NCBI GenBank assembly: GCA_937951345.1
Contig: CALFCF010000019.1
Span: 1-41,380, forward strand
Direction of reading: 5' to 3'
DNA from: an uncultured Granulosicoccaceae bacterium
Lineage (GTDB): Bacteria; Pseudomonadota; Gammaproteobacteria; Granulosicoccales; Granulosicoccaceae
Length of the DNA: 41,380 nt
In this document: in pieces, positions 24,256 to 33,756 of the stretch
How positions within the stretch are numbered: position 1 is the stretch's first letter
Layout: every line of letters starts with the position of its first letter
Translations under genes and position numbers: made by a program
Notes under the pieces: model-generated
Databases searched by the model: none
Told to the model about the DNA's origin: nothing
What the model saw: the letters and a program-made list of their open reading frames with translations, nothing else

Positions 24256-26256
24256 TCACATATGATCCCGCTCTATTTTTTCATCCCACGTTTTTTGATT
24301 GAATAGTTCGTTGTCCAACCAGGCATTGACTTCTGCAGAAACGTAGAAGTAATTTTCGTCACAGTGCATATGCGTTGTGCAAACGACGCGTGTTTCCCAT
24401 TGTGCGCGTTTGCTGATCCAGGTGTGTTTGCCGTCGACCTGCATCGAGAGCGGGTCGTTGTTTTTGATACTCCATTGTTCGTCGCGTATGTGCTGGACAA
24501 TTAATCCACTTTCGGGGATTTTTTCTTCACCAGTATCAGAATAAACATGATAGTCGGTGCGTTGTAATTGTAAGTCATGTTTTACTGTGCGGTTTGATAC
24601 AGGTTCACTTCGCTGCGGGTACTGCGGCAGCAGATGATCATCGGCGGGTTCAGGTACAGCAATCGGATAGGTGTCCGGTGCGATCGGTAAGGACAGTTTG
24701 TTGTCTGAGTTTAGATGTATGTGAGCAGTTGCAACTTCCGGTGGTGGATGGATAGTAGGCCAATAGCTGGTTGAAACACAACAATGGATTCTGTGACCGG
24801 GTAGAAAACGATACGCGCAATGATCCAGTTCTATGCGTATGGATTCAGTTTTGCCGGGTGTCATCGGTTTAGGTGTGGCGTTGCCGTTTCGGTGCGCCAG
24901 ATTCAACACACCCCAGCTTACCCGGTGCGCATTGCCATCAGGATGAACGTCGACAAGGCGTACGCAAAGATTGCCCAACGGTTTGTCAATAGAAACATTT
25001 AATTGAATGCTTGGCCTGCCGACTATTTCAATGGCTTGTGTTAATTCTTCACTGCGAAAAACGAGGGAACCACCGTCATCAATACGTTGATCACCGGGAA
25101 GGTCAGCGTCGGGTGCCAGTGAAAACATTTCACCGCAGGATATACCGCAGTCTTGAGGAGAGCAGATACTTAACGTAGCTGTACGAACATCGCTGACACT
25201 GGTAGTCAGTGACATGTCACTCGATAGATGAAAATCATGTGATTCGTCAGGCTGCGGCCATTTGTCCATGGCCAGCCAACGTCCGGGTTCAAACAGTCGT
25301 TCACCGCCAGCACGCACATTCTCAGACATGTAAACACGATAGTCCGGCATATCGTTCGGATAGGTGTCTTCGTCACGTAGCCAGTGGTTCCACCATTTAA
25401 TGGCTTCTGCGTGAAAGTCCATCCGGGGTTTTGGCCAGGCAAAGTGTGGATATTTATGTATCCACGGACCATTGATCGCTTTGACTTCGCCTGTGGCATG
25501 AGCTGCCAGTTCCGGCGGTGCGTTCTGATAAAGATCTGCCCAGCCACCGATAATAAGCGTCGGCACGGTGTAATCAGAGTAGTTTTCACAAATCGATCCG
25601 TGTTGCCAGTAAGCGTCGCGGCGTTGATGAGCAAGCCACAAGTGCAACGGGAATGGTTGCTGTTCAAGCCGGTGCTTCCATTCGGCCTGCCAGTCATTAC
25701 GTAGCAATGGATCGGGCGCACGTGCTGCATAGGTCAACATCATGTTCGACCAGTAGAAATTGGAATACAGATGGCAACCGTTTTTGTAGTGAATATCATC
25801 GTTGTAACGGTCCACTGTCGTGCCAATGGATATCACAGCTTTTAATGCGGGTGGATGCATGGCAGCGATTTGCATACCGTTAAAACCACCCCATGAAATG
25901 CCCATCATGCCGACACTGCCGTTAGACCAGGGTTGTTTACTAATCCAGTCGATTACCTGAGCACCCTGAACAAGTTCGCGTTCTGAATATTCATCATCGA
26001 ATTCACCGTCGGACTCACCGTGACCACAAATATCTACACGCACACCTGCAATACCTGCTGCAGCGAAAACCGGATAGTTGCTTTCGTCGCGTGCTGCTGT
26101 GCCATCGCGTTTGCGGTAGGGAAGGTATTCGAAAACAGTCGGGAAAGTTGATTCTTTATCCGTATCGGGTAACCAGATACGTGCTGCCAGTTGTGTTCCG
26201 TCCGGCAATGGAATCATTGTATGTTCGATAATGTTGAAGCTATATTCTCTCGTCAT
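24256..26256 (-). CDS. CocE/NonD family hydrolase
   Basis: 666 residues, as usual for the CocE/PepX-like family of alpha/beta-hydrolases acting on esters or amides (cocaine esterase, X-Pro dipeptidyl peptidase relatives, glutaryl-7-ACA acylases). The nucleophile is Ser121 in GISWGG. GVRVDICGHGESDGEF (about 71-86) is the family's strand-turn region. A lid-like helical part follows, then a C-terminal jelly-roll (about 400-560; VVGRPSIQLNVSIDKPLGNLCVRLVDVHPDG-like) typical of the family. No leader, so cytoplasmic. It lies just downstream of a peptide-binding protein gene on the same strand but is separated by a terminator. Confidence 0.85.
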   Translation of the reverse strand: MTREYSFNIIEHTMIPLPDGTQLAARIWLPDTDKESTFPTVFEYLPYRKRDGTAARDESNYPVFAAAGIAGVRVDICGHGESDGEFDDEYSERELVQGAQVIDWISKQPWSNGSVGMMGISWGGFNGMQIAAMHPPALKAVISIGTTVDRYNDDIHYKNGCHLYSNFYWSNMMLTYAARAPDPLLRNDWQAEWKHRLEQQPFPLHLWLAHQRRDAYWQHGSICENYSDYTVPTLIIGGWADLYQNAPPELAAHATGEVKAINGPWIHKYPHFAWPKPRMDFHAEAIKWWNHWLRDEDTYPNDMPDYRVYMSENVRAGGERLFEPGRWLAMDKWPQPDESHDFHLSSDMSLTTSVSDVRTATLSICSPQDCGISCGEMFSLAPDADLPGDQRIDDGGSLVFRSEELTQAIEIVGRPSIQLNVSIDKPLGNLCVRLVDVHPDGNAHRVSWGVLNLAHRNGNATPKPMTPGKTESIRIELDHCAYRFLPGHRIHCCVSTSYWPTIHPPPEVATAHIHLNSDNKLSLPIAPDTYPIAVPEPADDHLLPQYPQRSEPVSNRTVKHDLQLQRTDYHVYSDTGEEKIPESGLIVQHIRDEQWSIKNNDPLSMQVDGKHTWISKRAQWETRVVCTTHMHCDENYFYVSAEVNAWLDNELFNQKTWDEKIERDHM

Positions 26257-26323
26257 AGTAGATTCAACTGTGTTAGAAACGGTATTTGAACAGCGCGCAT
26301 TTGCTGTTAGTGTTCACCAGACG

Positions 26324-26353
26324 AAAAAAAGCCCGACATTAAGCCGGGCTTTT
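26324..26353 (-). terminator. Intrinsic terminator of the peptide-binding protein gene
   Basis: Stem AAAAGCCCG (26327-26335) with CGGGCTTTT (26345-26353), 9-base loop. On the minus strand seven Ts follow (complement of A26324-26330). It lies 48 bp past the stop at 26401 and so separates this gene from the CocE gene downstream. Confidence 0.85.
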
Positions 26354-26400
26354 CTTTTCTCAAACAGCGTTGTTGCTCTGCTCAGTGGAGCAGAGGGTGT

Positions 26401-28008
26401 TTAGGCAAACCACCAACGCTCGGCCAGCTTGTTGCCATCGTTGATCCAGTTAGCAGCAACATCATCACCATGCGCTACTTTCTTTGAATGTGCATGAATG
26501 TAGTTAGCCCACATTGGCAGAATCAAACCACCGTCATCGTGTAACAATTGCTGCGCTTCAAAGTACTGTGACTGACGCTTGCTTTCATCAGTTTCAGAGC
26601 GCGCTGCAACCACAATGTCGTTGAATTTGTTCGCTGAGTCTGTGTCTTTCCACGCAGTGTCATTCCACTCGGTATCTGATGTGTAAGCTGCTGAGTACAT
26701 CCAGTCCTGTGTTGGGCGTCCACCCCAGTAACAGGCACACCAACCTTTCTTGTTCCAGACGTTCGACCAGTAGCCATCGTTCGGTTCACGTACAACTTCG
26801 ATATCAATACCTGCGTCTTTTGCACTGGCAGAAATAAGTTGTGCGGCGTCGACTGCGCCGGCAAAGGCGGCGTCTGAAGCTGACAACTGAATGGTGCCGG
26901 AGTGACCGGATTTCTTGTAGTGCTCAGCGGCTTTTTCGGGGTTGTACTCGCGCTGATCCAGCTCTGTAGTCAGGAATGGCATGGCGGATGATACCGGAAT
27001 GTCATTACCGATAGCGCCGTGTCCAAGCAGAATCTTGTCGAGGAGTTCCTGGCGCTTCACAGAGTGTTTTAAGGCCATTCGCAGATCGTAATTGTCGAAC
27101 GGTGCAACATTCAGGCGCATCGGGAATGTGTAGTGTTGCGTTCCGGTGGTTTCCAGAATATCCAGCGTCGGTACTCTGGACAGAAGTGCAACTGTTTTCG
27201 GGTCAACGTTATCAATAATGTCGACATCACCGTTCATGATAGCGTTCTGGCGTGCTGCGACATCGATGATAGAAATCATTTCGATTTCATCGAAGTGTGC
27301 TCGACCTTCTTTCCAGTAATTCGGATTGCGCTTGAACAGGGCGCGTACACCCGGTTCAAAGCTCTCGGTTTTATAGCCACCGGTTCCAATGCCGGAAGTT
27401 GGATCAACGCTGCCATCTTTAGCTGACGGCATAATGACGATGTGGTAGTCACTGACAATATAGGGGAAGTCAGCGTTACCATTGTCAAGTTCGAAGATAA
27501 CTTTGTCATCACCGTCTTTTTTTATGCTGGTGATTGCAGTCAGCAAACCTTTGGCGGCTGATTTGGAATCTTCACCACGGTGATAGTTGTAAGTTGCAAT
27601 GACATCATCAGCGGTCAGCGATTTTCCATTGTGGAACTCGACACCTTTACGCAGGTTAAATACCCACGTCTTGGCATCCGGAGACGGCTCAAAACTTTCT
27701 GCTAGTTCCCCGATGAGTTTGCCGTTTGAATCGACTTCAGTCAGATGGTTGCCATAGCAGTAACCAACACCTGTCATCATGCTGTTTTCGTAGGTACCCG
27801 GATCAAGCGAATCGGTTGTGGAGCCGTAACCGGTTCCGTGTCGAAGACGTCCACCGCTTTTAGGCGTCGCGGCCAGCGCGGATGTCGACATACTCATAGC
27901 GGCAGGTAAGGCAATACCGGCTGCGACTGCGCTCATAATGAACTGCCGGCGTGTCAGTTTGCCGTTCAGCAATTCCTTCTCAAGTTGTTTCAGATTGTCG
28001 GGATTCAT
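26401..28008 (-). CDS. ABC transporter substrate-binding protein, peptide/opine type (SBP_bac_5)
   Basis: 535 residues. The leader has a twin-arginine signal: LTRRQFIMSAVAAG (Arg20-Arg21) then a hydrophobic stretch ending in ALA, so it is exported folded. The body is a DppA/OppA-type binding protein: SLDPGTYENSMMTGVGYCYGNHLTEVDSNGKLIGELAESFEPSPD and VEFHNGKSLTADDVIATYNYHRG are hallmarks. Late segments GWCACYWGGRPTQDWMYSAAY fit the same family. It is divergent from its permease and ATPase genes at 28466-32044 across a 457-bp control region. Ligand is likely a small peptide or amide, not fixed by sequence. Confidence 0.85.
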   Translation of the reverse strand: MNPDNLKQLEKELLNGKLTRRQFIMSAVAAGIALPAAMSMSTSALAATPKSGGRLRHGTGYGSTTDSLDPGTYENSMMTGVGYCYGNHLTEVDSNGKLIGELAESFEPSPDAKTWVFNLRKGVEFHNGKSLTADDVIATYNYHRGEDSKSAAKGLLTAITSIKKDGDDKVIFELDNGNADFPYIVSDYHIVIMPSAKDGSVDPTSGIGTGGYKTESFEPGVRALFKRNPNYWKEGRAHFDEIEMISIIDVAARQNAIMNGDVDIIDNVDPKTVALLSRVPTLDILETTGTQHYTFPMRLNVAPFDNYDLRMALKHSVKRQELLDKILLGHGAIGNDIPVSSAMPFLTTELDQREYNPEKAAEHYKKSGHSGTIQLSASDAAFAGAVDAAQLISASAKDAGIDIEVVREPNDGYWSNVWNKKGWCACYWGGRPTQDWMYSAAYTSDTEWNDTAWKDTDSANKFNDIVVAARSETDESKRQSQYFEAQQLLHDDGGLILPMWANYIHAHSKKVAHGDDVAANWINDGNKLAERWWFA

Positions 28009-28465
28009 ATTTCCTCCAAACGATTATTCGGCAGGGCTACTTTTACTGGTTATGCGCCTGTTTGAAGCAGCCCTCTACTGGCTCAAGCGGGTGAACGTTG
28101 TTTGGACGAGTCGCCCGTGGGTTCTGATCACGTACGGATCAATGTAATTCTGGGCAATGGATATAACAGCCGGTTGTTAGCGACATATTAATCCTGTCCT
28201 TACACTCGCTTGCGTGGCTCCTAGTATACGGTAACTGAGGTACGGAAGCAGGTGTGACGGGGTTGGCAAAACGCGTGGATTGCTCACAACATGACGTTCG
28301 GCAGCAACAAACCCGGACAAACACGAATTGTCTGTCAATCTGCTGACGATGCAGCCATCGTTGTTGTTTGATTGTCCCTGTAAGGCAAACCAACCCTTAC
28401 ACGCTTGCGTTACACTTACGGATCGATAACAAAAGTGCGGCGATCGACGTTCTGGAGAGAGAGGT
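28009..28465. promoter_or_regulatory. Divergent control region of the ABC importer
   Basis: 457 bp between the binding-protein gene and the permease operon. It holds a direct repeat CCTTACAC-GCTTGCGT: at 28198-28215 (with TC inserted) and 28395-28410. The second copy ends about 55 bp before the permease start. Candidate frames across here (for example 28177-28527 on the minus strand) have no domain and run into the permease gene, so I treat the region as regulatory. Promoters are expected at both ends but no clear -35/-10 pair stands out. Confidence 0.5.
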
Positions 28466-29446
28466 TTGCACCCGGTACTGACAACAGTATTAAAACGCGT
28501 AGGTCTGGGCGTGGTAACGCTGATCATGGTATCAGCAATTATCTTCTCGTCGGTCTCCCTGTTGCCGGGTGATTTCGGTGAGTCTGTTTTAGGTCAGGCT
28601 GCAACCGAGGAGACCGTTGCAGCGTTCCGCCGTGAGCTCGGTCTGGATGAACCGGCAATCAAACGGTATTTCAACTGGCTCGGCGCTGCGGTTAAAGGTG
28701 ATTTTGGTACATCGTTTTCGGGGCGTTCAGCATCGGGTGTCGATCGTTCCCGCTCTGTGGCTTCGCTGGTTGGTCCGCGTTTGTACAACACGTTGTTTCT
28801 TGCCGGTATAACCGCGCTTGTTGCTGTACCACTTGCGTTGATACTGGGTTTGACAGCCGCGCTTTATCGTAATTCGTTTTACGATCGCTCGGTTAACGCA
28901 GTGACATTAACCACTATTGCCACACCTGAATTTTTTGTTGCTTACATATTAATTTTGTTGTTGTCGTCGTTGTGGCCGATTTTCCCGTCACTGGCAAACA
29001 TTGATGCGAGCACACCGTTAGGTGAGAGACTGTATCGAATAACGTTGCCTGCATTGACGCTGACACTGGTCATCGTTGCACACATGATGCGTATGACGCG
29101 TGCAGCTATTATCAACCTGCTTGCCAGTCCCTACATAGAGATGGCGCGTTTAAAAGGAGCGTCGCGCTCTGAAATTATACTGAAGCATGCATTACCTAAT
29201 GCCTGGGCACCGATTGCTACCGTTATAGCGTTTAATCTGGCGTTTCTGGTAGTCGGTGTTGTGGTCGTAGAGGTGGTGTTTGTGTACCCGGGCATCGGCC
29301 AGCTCATGGTTGATGCTGTGACTACCCGTGATATCCCGGTTGTGCAGGCTTGTGCATTAATTTTTGCCGCGACCTACATCATTCTTAATCTGATTGCTGA
29401 CATCATCGGCATCGTCAGTAACCCGAGGTTGTTGCATCCGCGATGA
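28466..29446 (+). CDS. ABC transporter permease, DppB type
   Basis: 326 residues with TTG start at 28466; GGAGAGAGAGG lies just upstream. The N-terminus VLTTVLKRVGLGVVTLIMVSAIIF is the typical first membrane helix of DppB/OppB permeases. LLPGDFGESVLGQAATEETVAAFRRELGLDEP is the conserved periplasmic segment after it. The cytoplasmic EAA loop reads PYIEMARLKGASRSEIILKHALPNAWAP. Six membrane helices are expected. It overlaps the next permease by 4 bp. Confidence 0.9.
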   Translation: MHPVLTTVLKRVGLGVVTLIMVSAIIFSSVSLLPGDFGESVLGQAATEETVAAFRRELGLDEPAIKRYFNWLGAAVKGDFGTSFSGRSASGVDRSRSVASLVGPRLYNTLFLAGITALVAVPLALILGLTAALYRNSFYDRSVNAVTLTTIATPEFFVAYILILLLSSLWPIFPSLANIDASTPLGERLYRITLPALTLTLVIVAHMMRMTRAAIINLLASPYIEMARLKGASRSEIILKHALPNAWAPIATVIAFNLAFLVVGVVVVEVVFVYPGIGQLMVDAVTTRDIPVVQACALIFAATYIILNLIADIIGIVSNPRLLHPR

Positions 29447-30369
29447 GTGAGCAAGAGCCATCTGCCGGCGGCTATTCAGCTGCTGCTGAAGTCGCGTTTA
29501 AGCGCACGCGCCGATCGCGTTTTGAACGACTGCGTATCGAGCTCGGTAAGGCATCGTTCTCCGCATGGTTCGGTATGTTGGTGGTGTTTTGCTACATGGT
29601 CGTCGCCCTGCTGGCGCCGTTTTTGGCGCCATACGGTGAAGCAGAAATATTTCCGACACCATTTGCGCCCTGGGGTGATGAGCATCGTTTCGGTACTGAT
29701 CAGATCGGTAGGGATATTTTGTCGAGACTTATTTACGGTGCGCGCAACACCATGGGCATTGCCCTTGTGACCACTTTGTTGTCGTTTTTGATCGGTGGCA
29801 CTTTAGGCCTGATTGCGGCTATTAATCGTGGCTGGATTGATCAGATATTCAGCCGCTTCGTTGATGTATTGATGGCTATACCCAGTCTGATTTTCGCGCT
29901 GATGTTGCTGTCTATCTTCGGTTCAACTATCGCCAGCCTGATCATCATTATTGCAATACTCGACTCAACCCGTGTTTTTCGACTGACACGCTCGGTTGCG
30001 ATCAATGTGGTTGTTATGGATTACGTTGAAGCGGCACGCTTACGCGGTGAAAAAATCGGCTGGGTTATGCGGCGTGAAATTCTGCCGAATATTATGCCGC
30101 CGATGATTGCTGAATTTGGTCTGCGCTTCAGCTTTGTATTTCTGACCATCGCTGCACTGTCTTTTCTCGGGGTGGGTATTCAGCCACCGACAGCGGACTG
30201 GGGGTCGATGGTGCGTGAGAACGCGTCGTTAATCCAGTTCGCCAAATACGATTTTAAATCTGCGTTAACACCGCTGTTGCCTGCAGCAGCTATCGCGCTT
30301 TTGACTGTGGCTGTTAATTTCATTGTTGACTGGTTCCTGCATCGATCGAGTGGTTTGCATGATGAGTAG
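29443..30369 (+). CDS. ABC transporter permease, DppC type
   Basis: 308 residues, overlapping the DppB-type gene by 4 bp (ATGA). DppC marks: HRFGTDQIGRDILSRLIYGARNTM (about 82-105), the EAA loop DYVEAARLRGEKIGWVMRREILPNIMPPMIAEFG, and LSFLGVGIQPPTADWGSMV near the end. An N-terminal cytoplasmic tail of about 40 residues precedes the first helix, as usual for this subunit. It pairs with the DppB-type subunit to form the pore. Confidence 0.9.
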   Translation: MSEQEPSAGGYSAAAEVAFKRTRRSRFERLRIELGKASFSAWFGMLVVFCYMVVALLAPFLAPYGEAEIFPTPFAPWGDEHRFGTDQIGRDILSRLIYGARNTMGIALVTTLLSFLIGGTLGLIAAINRGWIDQIFSRFVDVLMAIPSLIFALMLLSIFGSTIASLIIIIAILDSTRVFRLTRSVAINVVVMDYVEAARLRGEKIGWVMRREILPNIMPPMIAEFGLRFSFVFLTIAALSFLGVGIQPPTADWGSMVRENASLIQFAKYDFKSALTPLLPAAAIALLTVAVNFIVDWFLHRSSGLHDE

Positions 30370-32044
30370 TGCAGACAATGTGGTAGCAGACACTGTGTCC
30401 AATACAATGGATAACGAATATCTCGTTGATATGCGCGGTGTTCATATCGAAGGGTTCAGCGACGAACAATGGCACCCGATTATCAATGGTGTTGACCTGC
30501 AGCTAAAGCGCGGCCAGGTCATGGGTCTTATAGGTGAATCGGGAGCCGGTAAGTCAACGCTGGGTCTGGCCGCCATGGGGTTTGCGCGAGCGGGCTGTCG
30601 GATATGTGGTGGGTCAATTCATTTTGATGGTATTGATCTGCTTTCCGCTACAGATGCTGAAAAACGCAAACTCTGGGGTGGTCGCATGACCTACGTCGCA
30701 CAATCAGCAGCAGCAGCGTTTAACCCTGCCCACCGGTTGATTGATCAAACTATTGAGTCTGCAACACGTGCCGGTGCGCGTAGTGATACATCGAGCGGTG
30801 GTATGAATTTGCATGAGGATGCAGTTGAACTCTACCGTGCACTGAAGCTTCCCGATCCGGAAAATATCGGGCAACGGTATCCTCACCAGGTATCAGGCGG
30901 TCAGTTGCAACGGGTAATGACTGCAATGGCTATGTCGCCACGCCCTGACCTTATCGTTTTTGATGAACCCACCACTGCACTTGATGTGACAACTCAGGTT
31001 GGAGTGCTCGCAGCTATGCGCGAAATTGTAGATACCTACAACACAGCGGCTATCTACATAACACATGATCTTGCTGTCGTTGCGCAGATGGCGGATGTTA
31101 TTAAAGTGCTGCGTTATGGCGAGGAGGTAGAGCAGGCTCAAACAAGAGAAATGCTGTCATCGCCTAAGGAAGCCTATACCCGTTCGTTGTGGTCTGTTCG
31201 ATCGCTTGAAAAGCAGGAAGCCAAAAACGATGACGAGATTCTTAGGCTTGAAAATATAGACGCGGCTTACGGTAAAACAAAAGTATTACACGATGTCAGT
31301 ATCAGCGTGCCGCGTGGTAAAACCGTAGCCGTTGTTGGTGAGTCAGGCTCCGGTAAGTCGACGGCAGCAAGGGTAATTACCGGTTTGCTGCCACAGCTTG
31401 GCGGCGATGTGATATTCAATGGCGAGTCCCTGCCTGTGGCATTGGCCAACAGATCGACAGCCCAGTTGCAAAAGATTCAGATGATCTATCAGATGGCTGA
31501 TACGGCCATGAATCCGCGCCACACGATAGAAGAGATCATTGGACGCCCGATTGACTTCTATCTTGGGCTCAATAAGTCTGAGCGTGAGCAGCGGGTTTAT
31601 GAACTGCTGAAAATGATCGAGCTCGATGAGACGTTCCTTGACAGGTTGCCCTCTGAACTATCGGGTGGACAGAAACAACGCGTTTGCATAGCGCGTGCAT
31701 TGGCGGCAGAGCCTGAATTAATAATATGCGACGAAGTAACATCAGCGCTCGATCAGATTGTTCAGGAAGGTATTCTCAAACTGCTATTGAAACTCCAGCA
31801 GGAATTTAATATCAGTTACCTGTTTATCACGCACGACATTGCGACCGTTAAAGCCATAGCCGATCAAATTGTCGTTATGTTTGATGGCAAAGTCGTGGAG
31901 CAGGGAATGAAAAGCGAGATACTGAATCCGCCACACCCGGAATACACACAATTACTGTTGTCGTCTGTGCCGGAGATGGATCCCGATTGGCTAACGCGAC
32001 TTTTGAATGAGCAATCTGATCGCGCGGAAATTATGAATCGTTAG
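30359..32044 (+). CDS. Fused double ATPase of a dipeptide/oligopeptide ABC importer
   Basis: About 561 residues from ATG 30359 (or 30362); a frame from 30323 overlaps the permease too far. Two complete ABC modules. First: Walker A GESGAGKS, signature SGGQLQR, Walker B LIVFDEPTTALD. Second: Walker A GESGSGKS, signature LSGGQKQR, Walker B LIICDEVTSALD. So DppD- and DppF-like units are joined, as in YejF or GsiA. Both catalytic glutamates are present. With the two permeases and the binding protein this completes a functional importer. A short overlap with the permease gene suggests translational coupling. Confidence 0.92.
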   Translation: MMSSADNVVADTVSNTMDNEYLVDMRGVHIEGFSDEQWHPIINGVDLQLKRGQVMGLIGESGAGKSTLGLAAMGFARAGCRICGGSIHFDGIDLLSATDAEKRKLWGGRMTYVAQSAAAAFNPAHRLIDQTIESATRAGARSDTSSGGMNLHEDAVELYRALKLPDPENIGQRYPHQVSGGQLQRVMTAMAMSPRPDLIVFDEPTTALDVTTQVGVLAAMREIVDTYNTAAIYITHDLAVVAQMADVIKVLRYGEEVEQAQTREMLSSPKEAYTRSLWSVRSLEKQEAKNDDEILRLENIDAAYGKTKVLHDVSISVPRGKTVAVVGESGSGKSTAARVITGLLPQLGGDVIFNGESLPVALANRSTAQLQKIQMIYQMADTAMNPRHTIEEIIGRPIDFYLGLNKSEREQRVYELLKMIELDETFLDRLPSELSGGQKQRVCIARALAAEPELIICDEVTSALDQIVQEGILKLLLKLQQEFNISYLFITHDIATVKAIADQIVVMFDGKVVEQGMKSEILNPPHPEYTQLLLSSVPEMDPDWLTRLLNEQSDRAEIMNR

Positions 32045-32107
32045 GTGGGCAGCGATTGGTTGTGATCGATAAGGTCAACGACGTGAGTACCTTCCGAGTA
32101 CTTTTCT

Positions 32108-32332
32108 ATGCGTCAATCCGGTAAACAGCAGCAACTCCGCCTGGCGATTGATATTGGTGGAACCTTTACCGACTCTGTAATTCTCGATGCCGACAATACA
32201 CTGCTTGTATCGAACAAAACACTTACTTCCCACGAAAATCCTGCCATAGCAGCGCTTCACGGAGCGCGACAGGTTGTCGTGCAAGCAGGTGCTAATCTAT
32301 TCTCGCGTGGGCAGAAAGACTTTGAAATCTGA
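32108..32332 (+). pseudogene. N-terminal remnant of hydantoinase/oxoprolinase (HyuA-like)
   Basis: 74 residues. The segment LRLAIDIGGTFTDSVILDAD (about 10-29) is the hallmark N-terminus of hydantoinase A/5-oxoprolinase subunits (normally near 690 residues), followed by the expected ALHGARQVVVQAG helix near residue 48. After about residue 62 the similarity stops, and the frame ends 12 bp before the convergent diheme peroxidase gene. I call it a stump left after deletion. In other genomes such genes follow peptide-type importers, so this importer may once have served hydantoin, oxoproline or similar uptake. Confidence 0.75.
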
Positions 32333-32344
32333 TGTGGTGTCTGA

Positions 32345-33565
32345 CTACGGGTTCGAAATAGTCGATAGGAATTTCAACAGATGATTGATTTCCTGATTAG
32401 TCAGATTCATCGGCTGTAACTCGTGGTTTACGTTTTTCGGTGGATTGTTGTAAAACGCGATGACATCTCTCAAATCCGAAAATCTGCCATCGTGAAAATA
32501 CGGTGACGTGTGCGCCAGGCTCCTGAGTGACGGGGTTTTAAAGGCTCCGCTCGAAGAAAAATCCAGCGACTTATTTAGAAATCTCAGGCTGGAACAGTCG
32601 TCTGCGTCAGCATTACTGTATATACCCAGGCAATTAAACTCGTCGCGTATAACTGCCTGTATGCCAATCATCCGCCCGAAATCCAGATTATCGCCTTGTA
32701 AAATACCTGTGCCTACATTGTGAAAGCCGCGGTTGGTAAATAATGGACCGTTGTGACATTGCAGGCATTGTGTTTTGTCGTCATCAATAAATAGCTTTAG
32801 TCCTGCTATCTCGTCTGCATCCAGTGAATACTCGTTCGCACCGGAAGCTAATTCGCTAGCGAATGTATCAAAGCGCGTCCACTCGTAGTTTAGTGTGCGC
32901 TGATAAGCGGCGAGTGCTTTACCGATATTGGCAAATTCGTTGTTGATTCTTTTTTTAAGATCAAGTGGGAGTTCGTCCCAATTGTCGCGTGTTTGCTGAT
33001 TTCCGAAAGGTCCGGCGTTTTCCGGTAACTTGTCACTTAAGATCGCATCGGGTAGGGGGCCAAAAATTTCTTCGTACTTGTCTTGATAGTCCGGATGTTT
33101 TGCAACGTAGCGGACGACGGCTAGTCGATTACTACCCAGTTCATGGAGCGCTTCTATCGGGGACAATGCCTGTGACCATAGAGAATCTTTTCTACCATCC
33201 CAATAAAACCAGCGTAGCCAAGCACTACCTATCAGCGTTGGGGTGTTTCTGCCCCGACCTTGTGAGTCCTGACTTATAGTAAGCCCGTCGGTAAAGAACT
33301 TGTCCGGCTGGTGGCATGTACTGCAGGCCGCTTCGTTATTCGCACTCAGTCCTTTATCAAAGAAAAGTTGTGCACCGAGCTGTTGTGCACGTACGTCGTT
33401 TGCAAACTTGTTGGAATGGCTGGCCGGTTTTACTGGTAACAGCTGGAGTGATAGCGATTGTATGATCGCTTTTTCGGTATCGGAAAATTCGTCCGTTGAA
33501 CGTGCGTGAACCGTTGTCAGCAAAGCAGCGAAGCCTGCGATTACTGCAATGTAAAACTTAACCAT
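32345..33565 (-). CDS. Diheme cytochrome c peroxidase / MauG family protein
   Basis: 406 residues. A signal peptide (MVKFYIAVIAGFAALLTTVHA) directs it to the periplasm. Two heme c sites: CSTCH (81-85) and CLQCH (267-271). Family context: LGAQLFFDKGLSANNEAACSTCHQPDKFFTDGL, GRGRNTPTLIGSAW and FKTPSLRSLAHTSPYFHDGRF. The last holds the usual distal-heme region. Members either reduce H2O2 or modify partner proteins (MauG). The sequence alone does not decide. The next gene upstream (33755-34231) is a His-rich exported protein; a MITE lies between, so any original operon is interrupted. Confidence 0.88.
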   Translation of the reverse strand: MVKFYIAVIAGFAALLTTVHARSTDEFSDTEKAIIQSLSLQLLPVKPASHSNKFANDVRAQQLGAQLFFDKGLSANNEAACSTCHQPDKFFTDGLTISQDSQGRGRNTPTLIGSAWLRWFYWDGRKDSLWSQALSPIEALHELGSNRLAVVRYVAKHPDYQDKYEEIFGPLPDAILSDKLPENAGPFGNQQTRDNWDELPLDLKKRINNEFANIGKALAAYQRTLNYEWTRFDTFASELASGANEYSLDADEIAGLKLFIDDDKTQCLQCHNGPLFTNRGFHNVGTGILQGDNLDFGRMIGIQAVIRDEFNCLGIYSNADADDCSSLRFLNKSLDFSSSGAFKTPSLRSLAHTSPYFHDGRFSDLRDVIAFYNNPPKNVNHELQPMNLTNQEINHLLKFLSTISNP

Positions 33566-33617
33566 TCCAGTTTGTCAGTTGCTTAATTAGTGAGAGTTTG
33601 AAGCCATCGGTAAAACC

Positions 33618-33756
33618 AGGGAACCTCTGATTTATCAGGTGAGGCAGGCAGGGCAAAATTTGGCGAAAAAGCGGAGTGTATATGCGAATACATGAGCATT
33701 TTGAGCCGAATTTCAACACAGCCCTGGCAACGCAGGCGATAAATCAGAGGTTCCCT
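33618..33756. mobile_element. MITE with perfect 19-bp terminal inverted repeats
   Basis: 139 bp. Left end AGGGAACCTCTGATTTATC (33618-33636), right end GATAAATCAGAGGTTCCCT (33738-33756), exact inverse. No gene inside. The flanks read CCAG before and CTAG after if the repeat starts at GGAACC, which could be an imperfect 4-bp target duplication of the YTAR type used by some IS5-family elements; that assignment is tentative. It separates the diheme peroxidase gene from the gene ending at 33755. Confidence 0.85.

Noticed and set aside
28177-28527. 116-codon minus-strand frame across the importer control region
   Set aside because: It runs into the start of the DppB-type permease gene, has no family resemblance and lacks a start signal.
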